From JAFEDN01 sp965651935 (GTDB taxonomy: Bacteria; Pseudomonadota; Gammaproteobacteria; Coxiellales; Coxiellaceae), in assembly GCA_965651935.1 (NCBI GenBank), contig CBFGTC010000003.1, positions 62,001-126,000 of the forward strand: a DNA stretch of 64,000 nt, in the 5' to 3' direction. Below the pieces are notes generated by a model that made no database searches, was not told the origin of the DNA, and saw nothing but the letters and a program-made list of their open reading frames with translations. The position numbers and the translations under genes are program-made. This document shows, piece after piece, positions 27,415 through 35,486 of the stretch. Positions within the stretch are counted from its first letter, which is position 1, and every line of letters starts with the position of its first letter.

Positions 27415-27789
27415 ATGTTACCAAAAAAATCTAATTCACGCGCTAAAAGTACAAGCCGTACTAAGGCTCGCAAAACATTAGCGTCGAAGACTCGTGCAAA
27501 AAAAAGCAGCAGAGCCAGAAGCAGTAGCCGAAGTACTTCCCGCGCTTCTACCCGAACCGCCAGCCGCAAATCGCCTGCGCGTAAAACCACTCGAAAAACA
27601 TCCACCCGTAAACCCGCGACTAAATTAGCGCGTCATTCTCCTCAAAGTAGTAAAAGAAGCGCTTCTGCTCAAAAAAGAAAAGCCAGCACTACTCAACGTA
27701 AAACTGCCCTAAAAAAACCTCAAGCTTATTCACGGACTCGATCTAGAGTCAGTGCACGCCGAACCGCGAGTCGTAAAAGTTCAAAGTAA
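27415..27789 (+). CDS. Histone H1-like basic protein
   Basis: A 124-residue protein with no Asp or Glu at all. By hand count it has about 21 Lys, 23 Arg and 28 Ser, with Thr, Ala and Pro making up most of the rest. Short units such as SRxxSRKS and RKTxRKT recur. This is the composition of the H1-like nucleoid proteins of Chlamydia (HctA/HctB) and Coxiella (Hq1), which condense DNA in the dense infectious form. The start has a good AGGAG ribosome binding site, and the gene stands alone between rlpA and rpsF. DNA binding is inferred from composition; an RNA-binding role is possible. Confidence 0.75.
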   Translation: MLPKKSNSRAKSTSRTKARKTLASKTRAKKSSRARSSSRSTSRASTRTASRKSPARKTTRKTSTRKPATKLARHSPQSSKRSASAQKRKASTTQRKTALKKPQAYSRTRSRVSARRTASRKSSK

Positions 27790-27806
27790 GATGGCGTGCT
27801 AGAAAG

Positions 27807-27828
27807 GGGGAGGGTTGTGATTCTCCCC
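27807..27828 (+). terminator. Possible stem-loop after the histone-like gene
   Basis: GGGGAG (27807-27812) and CTCCCC (27823-27828) are inverted copies 17 bases after the stop codon. A T-rich stretch comes only about 20 bases later, so this is weak as an intrinsic terminator. Confidence 0.3.
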
Positions 27829-27915
27829 TCTGACCGAGAGCAATTGCTGTTATTTTTGTCAAAACTCTTCCCAGTCACTTAGAAAAAAGATATACTCCTT
27901 TTTGCTTTTAACCTT

Positions 27916-27953
27916 GCCCCAAACGAATGCGATGGGGCTGTAATTTATTTACA
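27916..27953 (+). promoter_or_regulatory. Double hairpin in the rpsF leader
   Basis: GCCCC (27916-27920) pairs with GGGGC (27934-27938), and directly after it TGTAA (27939-27943) pairs with TTACA (27949-27953). Both lie between a TATACT box (27891-27896) and the AGAAGGA ribosome binding site. A leader structure that binds the S6:S18 pair is known for rpsF in many bacteria; I did not find its CCG signature, so this is only a candidate. Confidence 0.3.
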
Positions 27954-27973
27954 ACCAGAAGGAAAATACTTTT

Positions 27974-28402
27974 ATGCGACATTATGAAATCGTATTTTTA
28001 GTCCATCCTGATTGCAGTGATCAGGTTCCGGGCATGATAGAACGTTATCAAACCCTAATTAAATCCAATAAAGGTCAGATACACCGTTTAGAAGATTGGG
28101 GCCGGCGCCAACTGGCTTATCCGATTAGCAAAGTACATAAAGCCCATTACATTTTGATGAATATTGAATGTGATGGCCATGTACTTAACGAATTGGAAAA
28201 TGCCTTTAGGTACAATGACGCCGTTTTGAGAAACCTTATCATCAAACGTGAATGTGTCTTTACCGAGGCATCTCCCATTATGCGCGAGCAAGAATCTGGC
28301 GCACATCACCGCACCTCTCGTCCTGTTGAAGGTGAAGAATTTGAAACTGCCGAGTCTGGTGATAGCGAAACCGATTTGGATTCACAAGAAGAGAGGAGTT
28401 AA
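27974..28402 (+). CDS. rpsF: 30S ribosomal protein S6
   Basis: S6 binds S18 in the small subunit platform. The 142-residue protein has the family start MRHYEIVFLVHPD and the conserved RLEDWGRRQLAYPI segment. The tail after about residue 105 is acidic (Glu, Asp, Ser), the region modified with glutamates in E. coli S6. rpsR follows after three bases; priB is not between them. Confidence 0.97.
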   Translation: MRHYEIVFLVHPDCSDQVPGMIERYQTLIKSNKGQIHRLEDWGRRQLAYPISKVHKAHYILMNIECDGHVLNELENAFRYNDAVLRNLIIKRECVFTEASPIMREQESGAHHRTSRPVEGEEFETAESGDSETDLDSQEERS

Positions 28403-28405
28403 ACC

Positions 28406-28648
28406 ATGGCCAATAGTTATTTCCGTCGCAAAAAATTCAGCGGCTCATCGACAGTCGAGTCTGCGGAACGCATTAATGACATCGATTATAAAAATCTGCG
28501 CGCCCTGAAAGAATATATTATGGACTCCGGGCGAATTGTTCCTAGCCGCATTACCGGTCGAAAAGCCCGTGATCAACGCCGTATAGCCCGTGAAATTAAA
28601 CGAGCCCGGTTTTTGGCTTTACTTCCGTATTGCGATACTCACGAATAA
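28406..28648 (+). CDS. rpsR: 30S ribosomal protein S18
   Basis: S18 is the S6 partner in the small subunit. The 80-residue protein shows the family core with IDYKNLRALKEYI and GRIVPSRITG, followed by the basic ARDQRRIAREIKRARFLALLPY segment. It is in the expected place after rpsF, with GAGGAG upstream. Confidence 0.98.
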   Translation: MANSYFRRKKFSGSSTVESAERINDIDYKNLRALKEYIMDSGRIVPSRITGRKARDQRRIAREIKRARFLALLPYCDTHE

Positions 28649-28666
28649 TTATCAATTAAGGCTGGT

Positions 28667-29566
28667 TTGGTGCGCAAACTTGGCGAATATTTTTTAGAAA
28701 ATCCCTATTACGCTGCATTGCTAGCGTTGGTTTGCGCTACGCTTCCTTTAATCTCCATACCCGGGGGATTTATAGCAAGCGTTTTGGTGGGTTTTATTAC
28801 GTTATGTCGTGGGTTTAAAACTGGCCTTATTGTCGTTATTGGAGCCGCCATCCCAGTAATTATCATTACGGTATGGAAACCGATTTTTTTGTATAATTTA
28901 GTATTGCTGCGATGTATATTAATTTGGTTATTGGCAGGAATATTTCGTTATACACTTTCCTGGCGCTTAACTTTAGAAATTTTAACATTTTTAGGAGCCG
29001 CGGTAATATTAGGCTTCCATATTGCTTTAGGAGATACGGCAGCCTGGTGGTTACCAAAAGCAGAAATGATGATCAAAACGGTGTTTTCATCACAATTGGC
29101 GGATGATCGCATCCAACAAATGATTCATCAAATAGCACCTATAGCGACGGGTCTCTTTTGCGCTATTACTATTGTAGGTGTTTTAATACAACTTTTGTTA
29201 GCAAGATGGTGGCAAGCCGCGGTTTACCATCCCGGCGGTTTATCCAAAGAATTTAATGAAATTCGGGCGGGGTGGTTGCTAGCGGCTTTTTTTACTCTGA
29301 CGTTGCTAGCGGCTTTATTTGGCATGGACTTGGCAATTGATTTATTGCCCGTGGTAATTTTACCATTGGTGATTGATGGATTATGTATATTGCATAAGTG
29401 GATGAAACACAACAATAAAATTGTTTATTTATTGGCTGGGGTTTATATCGGATTGATTATTTTACCGGTCATTTTGGCAGGAATTTTAGCTTTACTGGGT
29501 TATATCGATACGCTATATGATCTACGTAAACGTTATTTTACTCATCAACCTAAAAAGGGGGTTTAA
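28667..29566 (+). CDS. DUF2232-like inner-membrane protein
   Basis: A 299-residue hydrophobic protein with about eight predicted membrane segments and a short basic end. A membrane protein of the DUF2232/YybS type between rpsR and rplI is common in alphaproteobacteria and some gammaproteobacteria, including Coxiella from memory; the function is unknown. The start is TTG 28667 or GTG 28670; AAGG at 28658-28661 fits either. It ends one base before the rplI start codon. Confidence 0.65.
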   Translation: MVRKLGEYFLENPYYAALLALVCATLPLISIPGGFIASVLVGFITLCRGFKTGLIVVIGAAIPVIIITVWKPIFLYNLVLLRCILIWLLAGIFRYTLSWRLTLEILTFLGAAVILGFHIALGDTAAWWLPKAEMMIKTVFSSQLADDRIQQMIHQIAPIATGLFCAITIVGVLIQLLLARWWQAAVYHPGGLSKEFNEIRAGWLLAAFFTLTLLAALFGMDLAIDLLPVVILPLVIDGLCILHKWMKHNNKIVYLLAGVYIGLIILPVILAGILALLGYIDTLYDLRKRYFTHQPKKGV

Positions 29567-29567
29567 C

Positions 29568-30023
29568 ATGCGTGTGATTTTACAACAAGACGTCGCCAAT
29601 CTGGGCAAAGTAGGTGATCAAGTGTCTGTACGAGCAGGCTTTGGACGTAATTATTTATTACCCCAAGGTATTGCCTTGATAGCCACTCCTAAAAATATTG
29701 CCGAGTTCGAGGCGCGTCGTTCAGAATTGGAACAAGCAGCTGCTGCGGTTTTAACTGATGCTAATGAGCGCGCAGCCAAAGTGACAGAACTGGAAATTGT
29801 TATCAGCGCCCAGGCTGGGGATGAAGGTAAATTATTTGGTTCAGTGGGCGCCCGCGATATCGCTGAGGCCATTACTGAAAAAGGGATCAAGGTAGAGAAA
29901 AAAGAAGTGATTTTAACTGAGGGTGCTATCCGCCAAACCGGAGAATACACCATAACATTGAAGTTACATAGTGCAGTCAGCGTACCGGTAAAAATTAAAG
30001 TTGTGGGTGAGGCCCGAACCTGA
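29568..30023 (+). CDS. rplI: 50S ribosomal protein L9
   Basis: L9 binds 23S rRNA near the L1 stalk. The ATG at 29568 begins MRVILQQDVANLGKVGDQ, the family N-terminus, and follows AAAGGGGG; the in-frame extension to 29517 lies within the preceding gene. The 151 residues form the N-terminal domain, the long connecting helix with the Ala/Glu-rich middle, and the C-terminal domain. Confidence 0.97.
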   Translation: MRVILQQDVANLGKVGDQVSVRAGFGRNYLLPQGIALIATPKNIAEFEARRSELEQAAAAVLTDANERAAKVTELEIVISAQAGDEGKLFGSVGARDIAEAITEKGIKVEKKEVILTEGAIRQTGEYTITLKLHSAVSVPVKIKVVGEART

Positions 30024-30030
30024 TTTATTA

Positions 30031-30056
30031 CCCTCCCTCTATTTTGCGAGGGAGGG
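30031..30056 (+). terminator. Strong hairpin between rplI and dnaB
   Basis: CCCTCCCTC (30031-30039) and GAGGGAGGG (30048-30056) are perfect inverted copies with an eight-base loop. Only TTAGAGG follows, so there is no U-run. It may lower read-through from the ribosomal genes into dnaB or act as a processing site. It ends 17 bases before the dnaB start. Confidence 0.45.
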
Positions 30057-30073
30057 TTAGAGGAGATCAGTAA

Positions 30074-31849
30074 ATGACCTTACCTATCGCGCCTCGTTCT
30101 CCTAAAATGCCCCCTCATTCCCAGGAAGCTGAACAGGCGGTTTTAGGCGCCTTATTGATTGATCATCGAGCCTGGGATCGTATATCCGACCGAATTTCCG
30201 TTAAAGATTTTTATCGCCGCGAACATCAACTTATTTTTCAGGCCATGGTTGAATTAGCTGACCGCCACCAACCTTTTGATGTCTTGACCGTTTCGGAAAT
30301 TTTAAAAACTCGCCAACAATTGGAAGCGGGGGGCGGAGAAGGGTATTTATTTGAACTTGCCCAAAATACCCCAACCGCTGCCAATGTTGCCGCCTATGCC
30401 GATATTGTGCGAGAGCGTGCCATATTACGCCAATTAATTAGCGTGGGAACGGATTTAGTTGAAAAAGCCTATCAAGTGTCTGGTGCTGAAAGTAAAGAGT
30501 TACTCGATGAAGCTGAGCAACAAGTTTTTAAAATAGCAGAACAACATTCACGAGAAAGCGGCCCTGTCAGCATCGGCGATCTATTAGCTAAAGCGACGGA
30601 AAGAATTGATGATCTTTATCACAACGGCGGTAATTTAACCGGTTTGCCCACGGGCTTTACCGACTTTGACCATATGACAGCAGGTTTACAAAAAGGCGAT
30701 TTGATTATTATCGCGGGTCGTCCCTCCATGGGTAAAACCAGTTTTGCGATGAATATTGCCGAAAATGTCGCAATTAATACTAAAAAACCCGTTCTAATCT
30801 TCAGTATGGAAATGCCAGGAGAATCGCTCACCATGCGTATGATCTCTTCTTTAAGCCGTGTTCAATTAAGCAAAGTACTTACCGGCAAACTAAGCGAAGA
30901 GGATTGGACACGGATAACCAGTGCAGTGAGTTTATTAGCCGAAACTTCGATTTTTATTGACGACACCGCCGCCCTCACTCCCAATGATTTACGATCGCGG
31001 GCCCGAAGAGTGGCCCGCGAGAATAACGGCTTAGGTTTAATTGTGATAGATTATTTACAATTGATGAGAGTTCCCGGTAACAAAGAAAACCGCACTAATG
31101 AAATTTCAGAAATTTCTCGATCATTGAAAATTCTAGCCAAAGAACTGAGCGTTCCCGTGATTGCTTTATCTCAACTTAACCGCAGTTTAGAGCAGCGCGC
31201 GGATCGCCGCCCTGTCATGTCCGATTTACGCGAATGTGTTCCCGGTGACACATTAGTCGATTTAGACGATGGCAGCCAGGTAGCTATTCAGGATTTAGTA
31301 GGTCAGCAGCCCAACGTACTTTCCCTAAATGCGAAAAATAAGATTATCTCCACGCTCAGTGAGAAAGTATGGTACGTGGGGGAAAAACCGGTTTTTGCAG
31401 TCCAATTTGTCAGTGGTCGTGTTTTTCGAGGCACAGCTCAGCACCGGCTGCTTACAAAAGACGCATGGAAAACCATCGAAGAACTCATACCAGGCGATAG
31501 ATTAGCCAGCGTACAGAATAATGATTTATTTTGGGATTCTATTGAGTCCATTGACCCAGTTGGGGTGATGGAGGTTTACGATCTTACCGTTCCAGAAACC
31601 GGCTCTTGGCTTGCTGACGGTATAGTCACCCATAATTCCGGTGCAATTGAGCAAGATGCGGATTTGATCGCCTTTATTTATCGCGATGAAGTTTATGATG
31701 AAGCCAGCAAGGACAAAGGGATTGCTGAAATTATCATTCGTAAACAACGGAATGGTCCTATCGGAGACTTTAAAGTGACTTTTATCGGCCATCTAACCAA
31801 ATTCGAAAATTTTGCTCCAATGGAACGGCTTGAAGGTAGTTTTGTATGA
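30074..31849 (+). CDS. dnaB: Replicative DNA helicase DnaB with in-frame intein
   Basis: DnaB is the hexameric 5'-3' helicase of the replication fork. The precursor has 591 residues; without the intein (388-521) the helicase has 457, close to the family norm. The N-terminal domain starts near PHSQEAEQAVLGALL, the Walker A motif GRPSMGKT is at 215-222, and the DYLQLM segment and the SDLRE...SGAIEQDADLI motif IV region follow. The intein splits that last, most conserved motif between Glu and Ser. The stop overlaps the alr start (ATGA). Confidence 0.97.
   Translation: MTLPIAPRSPKMPPHSQEAEQAVLGALLIDHRAWDRISDRISVKDFYRREHQLIFQAMVELADRHQPFDVLTVSEILKTRQQLEAGGGEGYLFELAQNTPTAANVAAYADIVRERAILRQLISVGTDLVEKAYQVSGAESKELLDEAEQQVFKIAEQHSRESGPVSIGDLLAKATERIDDLYHNGGNLTGLPTGFTDFDHMTAGLQKGDLIIIAGRPSMGKTSFAMNIAENVAINTKKPVLIFSMEMPGESLTMRMISSLSRVQLSKVLTGKLSEEDWTRITSAVSLLAETSIFIDDTAALTPNDLRSRARRVARENNGLGLIVIDYLQLMRVPGNKENRTNEISEISRSLKILAKELSVPVIALSQLNRSLEQRADRRPVMSDLRECVPGDTLVDLDDGSQVAIQDLVGQQPNVLSLNAKNKIISTLSEKVWYVGEKPVFAVQFVSGRVFRGTAQHRLLTKDAWKTIEELIPGDRLASVQNNDLFWDSIESIDPVGVMEVYDLTVPETGSWLADGIVTHNSGAIEQDADLIAFIYRDEVYDEASKDKGIAEIIIRKQRNGPIGDFKVTFIGHLTKFENFAPMERLEGSFV
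31235..31636 (+). mobile_element. DnaB mini-intein (134 residues, no endonuclease)
   Basis: The in-frame insert begins with Cys1 in CVPGDTLVDLDDG (block A), has a block B with GTAQHRLLT (the TxxH pattern), block F with EVYDLTVPETGSWLADGIV, and ends with THN followed by Ser in the host. All residues needed for splicing (C1, block B Thr and His, penultimate His, terminal Asn, +1 Ser) are present. At 134 residues there is no room for a homing endonuclease; the size is near the smallest natural inteins known to me. Inteins at DnaB also occur in Coxiella (from memory). Confidence 0.95.
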
Positions 31850-32928
31850 GCTCCTCGGTGCGCGCGCTAATCGATTTAAGTGCGCTACGCCATAATATAC
31901 AACGCGTCCGTGATATTGCTAAAAATCAAAGAATATTAGCCATGGTCAAGGCCAATGCATATGGACATGGCGCTAAACACGTCTGTCATGCCATTCAAAA
32001 TTTTACCGATGCTTTTGGAGTAACCTCATTCGAAGAAGCAATAGAACTTCGCGAAGCCCACATCCATCAACCCATTTTAATCATGTCCCGTTTTTGGAAT
32101 TCCGAGCAACTGCAATATTGTTCGGAGTACCATTTAAGTTTGGTGCTACATCAGCTCTATCAAATTGATATTTTGGAAAAAAATCCTCAGACCGTTCCAT
32201 TAAATGTTTGGTTGAAATTGGAAACCGGCATGCACCGTTTAGGTTTCAGTCCGACAGAATTTCAACAAGCCTGGTCACGCTTATCCAATTTAGCTTGGAT
32301 ACAAAAGCCGTTAGGAATAATGACCCACTTTGCTTGTGCTGATAATCCTAATGATTCTTTGACTGATGAACAAATCCGTTGTTTTGATCAAATTACCCAA
32401 GATTATCCAGGCCCCAAAAGCATGGCAAACTCTGCTGCAATACTCTCTCGCCCGCAAACTCTCGCTGATTGGGTACGCCCCGGAATTATGCTCTATGGTT
32501 CCAGCCCTTTCCCAAAAAAAACCGCGCAAGATTGCGGTTTACGCACCGTAATGACTTTAAGCGCACCCATTATTGCCATACGCCAACTTCAAAAAGGGGA
32601 TAATATTGGCTATGGCGCAACCTGGCGCTGCGAGAAAGACATGTTGATGGCAGTTATTGCGATAGGTTATGCCGATGGTTATCCCCGTCATGCCCCAAAT
32701 GGTACTCCAGTATGGATAAACGGCCAAATTTGCCATCTCGTTGGCCGAGTTTCTATGGATTTAATTACCGTAGACCTGCATAATTTAATTAATATAAAAA
32801 TTGGAGACCGAGCTATATTATGGGGCCCAGAACTGCCAATAGATCAAATTGCCGCCCTGTCCCAAACCATTAGTTACGAATTATTTTGTAAAATCACTGA
32901 CCGAGTTGAGTTTATCTCCCATGAATGA
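31846..32928 (+). CDS. alr: Alanine racemase
   Basis: Alr makes D-alanine for peptidoglycan with pyridoxal phosphate. The cofactor lysine K35 is in MVKANAYGHG and the second active-site tyrosine is in GYGATWR. The 360-residue length is normal. It begins in the dnaB stop codon and its end overlaps sdhE, so it belongs to the rpsF-dnaB run. The dnaB-alr pair is also found in E. coli. Confidence 0.96.
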   Translation: MSSSVRALIDLSALRHNIQRVRDIAKNQRILAMVKANAYGHGAKHVCHAIQNFTDAFGVTSFEEAIELREAHIHQPILIMSRFWNSEQLQYCSEYHLSLVLHQLYQIDILEKNPQTVPLNVWLKLETGMHRLGFSPTEFQQAWSRLSNLAWIQKPLGIMTHFACADNPNDSLTDEQIRCFDQITQDYPGPKSMANSAAILSRPQTLADWVRPGIMLYGSSPFPKKTAQDCGLRTVMTLSAPIIAIRQLQKGDNIGYGATWRCEKDMLMAVIAIGYADGYPRHAPNGTPVWINGQICHLVGRVSMDLITVDLHNLINIKIGDRAILWGPELPIDQIAALSQTISYELFCKITDRVEFISHE

Positions 32929-33178
32929 TTTTGAACGAAAAATAGTATGGAAATGCCGCCGCGGCATGTTAGAACTGGATTTAATTTTTAATCGATTTTA
33001 TCGAGAAAAATTTTCCGGGTTGACCCCGGAAGAGCAAAACATTTTTAATCGATTGTTAGACGAATTCGATCCCATTTTAGCCGATTGGATCTTCGGAAAT
33101 ATTAAACCCAATCAAACGGATTTTGAAAAATTCATCCACCACTATTTAAAACCTATTTTTCTTCATCCAACACAATAA
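32921..33178 (+). CDS. sdhE: FAD assembly factor SdhE
   Basis: SdhE helps attach FAD to succinate dehydrogenase and fumarate reductase. The 85-residue protein has the RGxxE motif in CRRGMLELD and the family end with DW and helical segments around TPEEQNIFNRLLDEFDP. ATG 32921 overlaps the alr stop. Its last 26 bases overlap the 3' end of the protease gene on the other strand, so the two transcripts converge and overlap. Confidence 0.88.
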   Translation: MNDFERKIVWKCRRGMLELDLIFNRFYREKFSGLTPEEQNIFNRLLDEFDPILADWIFGNIKPNQTDFEKFIHHYLKPIFLHPTQ

Positions 33179-34499
33179 ATAGACCTGTATTGTTGCGAGT
33201 CACCTGCAAAAGTATACGCTTAGGCTTGCTGGCGACTAGATTTTCTAAATCTTTTATTGAAGAAATGGTTTGTTGATTAGCTCGAGTGATTATATCCCCG
33301 GGTTGCAATCCAGCCAAAGCACCAGGGCTGATCTCGCTTACTCCCGTCACGATCACGCCTTTTAAAAAAGTACCATCACTTTCTAATTCACTGAAATCCC
33401 GCAGTTGTAACCCGCCGATAAAAGGCACTGCGCGTTGTTTGGCAATTTTTTGGGGATCTCCCACTGTAGCCTGCAAATTTTGATTTTTACCGTCGCGAGA
33501 AATGGCGATCTGAATCGTAGCGCCGGGACGCAGCATTCCTAAAGTGTTGCGAAGTTGTTCCGAGCTGCGGATCGTTTTAGCATCCAAAGTCAGAATAATA
33601 TCCCCGACTTTTAATCCCGCGTCATCAGCTGGAGACTCAGGGATAATGGTAGTGACCACCGCGCCTTTGTCGGTTTTTAGATCCATGGCCTCGGCCAGAG
33701 AAGGTGTGATATCCTGCGCCACTACGCCTAAAATTCCTCGTTCTACTTTGCCATATTTCACCAATTGTTGAGCCACGCTTTTCACCATGTTACTGGGAAT
33801 AGCAAAGCCAATGCCCACATTGCCCATCAAAGGAGTGACCAAAGCGGTATTGATTCCAATGAGTTCTCCTTTCATATTGACCAAAGCTCCACCAGAATTG
33901 CCTGGATTGATGGGAGTATCAGTTTGAATAAAACTTTGATAGCCTTCAATTTTGGGTTCACTGCGATTTAAAGCACTGATGACACCGGAAGTAACCGTTT
34001 CCGTGAGCCCAAACGGACTGCCTATTGCTACCACAAAATCTCCCACTTGAAGCTGGTCTGAGTCACCAATCGTGATCCCGGTCAAATTCGGCGCATTAAT
34101 TTTTAAAACCGCGATATCAAAACCATCATCTTCTCCAATGAGCTTTGCTAAATACCGGCGGCCATTTTTCAAAGTTACCAAGATTAATTTGGTTTGAGAC
34201 ACCACGTGGGCGTTAGTCACTATCAAACCTTGAGCAGCATCCACAATAACACCAGAACCAATACCCATTGCAGGGGCAGAAGGGGTTTTATTTTCCTGTT
34301 GGAATGGCGGAGCCAGGTTAGTGTCTTTTTCAGTATTAATTTTTACCACAGCAGGAGTAATTTTTTCCAGCATCGGCGCTAAGGAATAAGTGGGATTATT
34401 CACGGGCGGGGTAGCGGACTCTGCCTGTGCATTTACCGGTAATATGGTTAAACCGGAAAAGATAATGGAAATTCCCAGTAATGTAGTAAAGCTTTTCAT
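33153..34499 (-). CDS. Periplasmic serine endoprotease DegP/DegQ (MucD type)
   Basis: An HtrA-family envelope protease and chaperone. The 448-residue protein has a signal peptide (about 1-25), the trypsin-like domain with the triad H98 (TNAHVV), D128 (DDGFDIAVLKI) and S202 (NPGNSGGAL), and two PDZ domains at about 255-335 and 360-445. I start at ATG 34499 with AGAGG upstream; the open frame runs 18 codons further but without a signal-peptide match. Whether it is closer to DegP or DegQ I cannot decide. Confidence 0.92.
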   Translation of the reverse strand: MKSFTTLLGISIIFSGLTILPVNAQAESATPPVNNPTYSLAPMLEKITPAVVKINTEKDTNLAPPFQQENKTPSAPAMGIGSGVIVDAAQGLIVTNAHVVSQTKLILVTLKNGRRYLAKLIGEDDGFDIAVLKINAPNLTGITIGDSDQLQVGDFVVAIGSPFGLTETVTSGVISALNRSEPKIEGYQSFIQTDTPINPGNSGGALVNMKGELIGINTALVTPLMGNVGIGFAIPSNMVKSVAQQLVKYGKVERGILGVVAQDITPSLAEAMDLKTDKGAVVTTIIPESPADDAGLKVGDIILTLDAKTIRSSEQLRNTLGMLRPGATIQIAISRDGKNQNLQATVGDPQKIAKQRAVPFIGGLQLRDFSELESDGTFLKGVIVTGVSEISPGALAGLQPGDIITRANQQTISSIKDLENLVASKPKRILLQVTRNNTGLFIVLDEEK

Positions 34500-34732
34500 A
34501 TCAATTACCTCTGCAGATTTTGATAAAACAAGAGTACCAGTTGTCTCTAACAAATTAAATAGCTAAAAACGTAATTAATTGAAAACAGTGCAGATGCACC
34601 AGAAAATTATTCTGTTGTCATCCGAAATCAAGCTGATGCTCGCGGTGAAAGAAGAGCGCGAATCCCTTATGTCATCCGTCCATCAAGGAAAGACCATGAT
34701 TAATTGTCGTCTGAGCCACTTATTCGACTTTA

Positions 34733-34786
34733 TTATAGCGTTTCCCGTTTGTATTGAAACGGGTCCTTACGCGATGGGGGATTCTT
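34733..34786 (+). repeat. 54-base dispersed repeat, copy 1, overlapping the pgeF 3' end
   Basis: By hand alignment it matches 38591-38644 at 51 of 54 bases. It contains CCCGTTT and AAACGGG as a perfect seven-pair hairpin with a six-base loop, then CTTACGCGATGGGGGATTCTT. Read on the minus strand, its right end provides the last codons and stop of pgeF. Confidence 0.85.
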
Positions 34787-35486
34787 CAAATACAGGCGTG
34801 TCAATCCAGATTAAACTCGCCATTCTCCCGGCTTCTGACTTTTCCCGGCGGTAAGAAAAAAAGCGGTCGGTGTCACAATAAGTGCATAAACCGCCGCCAT
34901 ATACTGCTTGAATTTGACAATGGCTGAAATTAATTCTGGCTAAATGATATAAATCCGCAAACCAGTGTTCATGGTCTTTACCAGGCAAGAAACCCGCTGA
35001 ATAATCCGGGTTCCGAGCGATAAATTGATCTCGCACCTCTGAACCGACTTCAAAATGGTCTGGCCCTATCGCCGGGCCTAGCCAGGCTATAATTTCTTGA
35101 GGTGCAGCCCGCAAGTGTTTCAAAGTTTCGTCGATAATTCCTGCAGCTAGACCGCGCCATCCGGCATGTACGGCGGCCACTTGGCTCCCATCTTTAGTGC
35201 TTAATAGAATGGGTAAACAATCGGCTGTCAAGATAGCGCAAACGCGTCCAGGGTCTTGGGTATAAACCGCATCACCCATTGCTATCGAATGTTGCGATGT
35301 TAACCGGAGCACATCCGTGCCATGGACTTGTTTTAACCAGCTCGGTGCATGGGGTAAATTCCATTCATCCCACCAAGGAGAGGAACTGATTCCGGCCATA
35401 TTTCCACTGGCGCGTAGGCTGACCAAGGCTTTGATTTGCTTTGGAGCTGGCCAATCGGGAATGAGACAGTGAATATTAGGATTCAT
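34767..35486 (-). CDS. pgeF: Peptidoglycan editing factor PgeF (YfiH, laccase-domain)
   Basis: PgeF is a purine-nucleoside-phosphorylase-like cytoplasmic enzyme that removes wrong L-Ser muropeptides from peptidoglycan precursors. The 239-residue protein has the metal-site motifs LKQVHG (H55), ADCLP (C90) and HAGWRG (H107). The C-terminal FEESPIA and the stop are encoded by the 54-base repeat at 34733-34786, so the tail seems to be a replacement of the original end. It overlaps rluD by four bases, as in E. coli where rluD-yfiH are paired. Confidence 0.93.
   Translation of the reverse strand: MNPNIHCLIPDWPAPKQIKALVSLRASGNMAGISSSPWWDEWNLPHAPSWLKQVHGTDVLRLTSQHSIAMGDAVYTQDPGRVCAILTADCLPILLSTKDGSQVAAVHAGWRGLAAGIIDETLKHLRAAPQEIIAWLGPAIGPDHFEVGSEVRDQFIARNPDYSAGFLPGKDHEHWFADLYHLARINFSHCQIQAVYGGGLCTYCDTDRFFSYRREKSEAGRMASLIWIDTPVFEESPIA

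Noticed and set aside
27360..27605. A minus-strand frame opposite the histone-like gene
   Set aside because: The Leu/Arg/Ala-rich product is the mirror of the Ser/Lys/Arg codon repeats on the plus strand.
30074..31849. dnaB broken by a frameshift or insertion sequence
   Set aside because: The extra 402 bases are in frame and have complete intein motifs; there are no terminal repeats or transposase.
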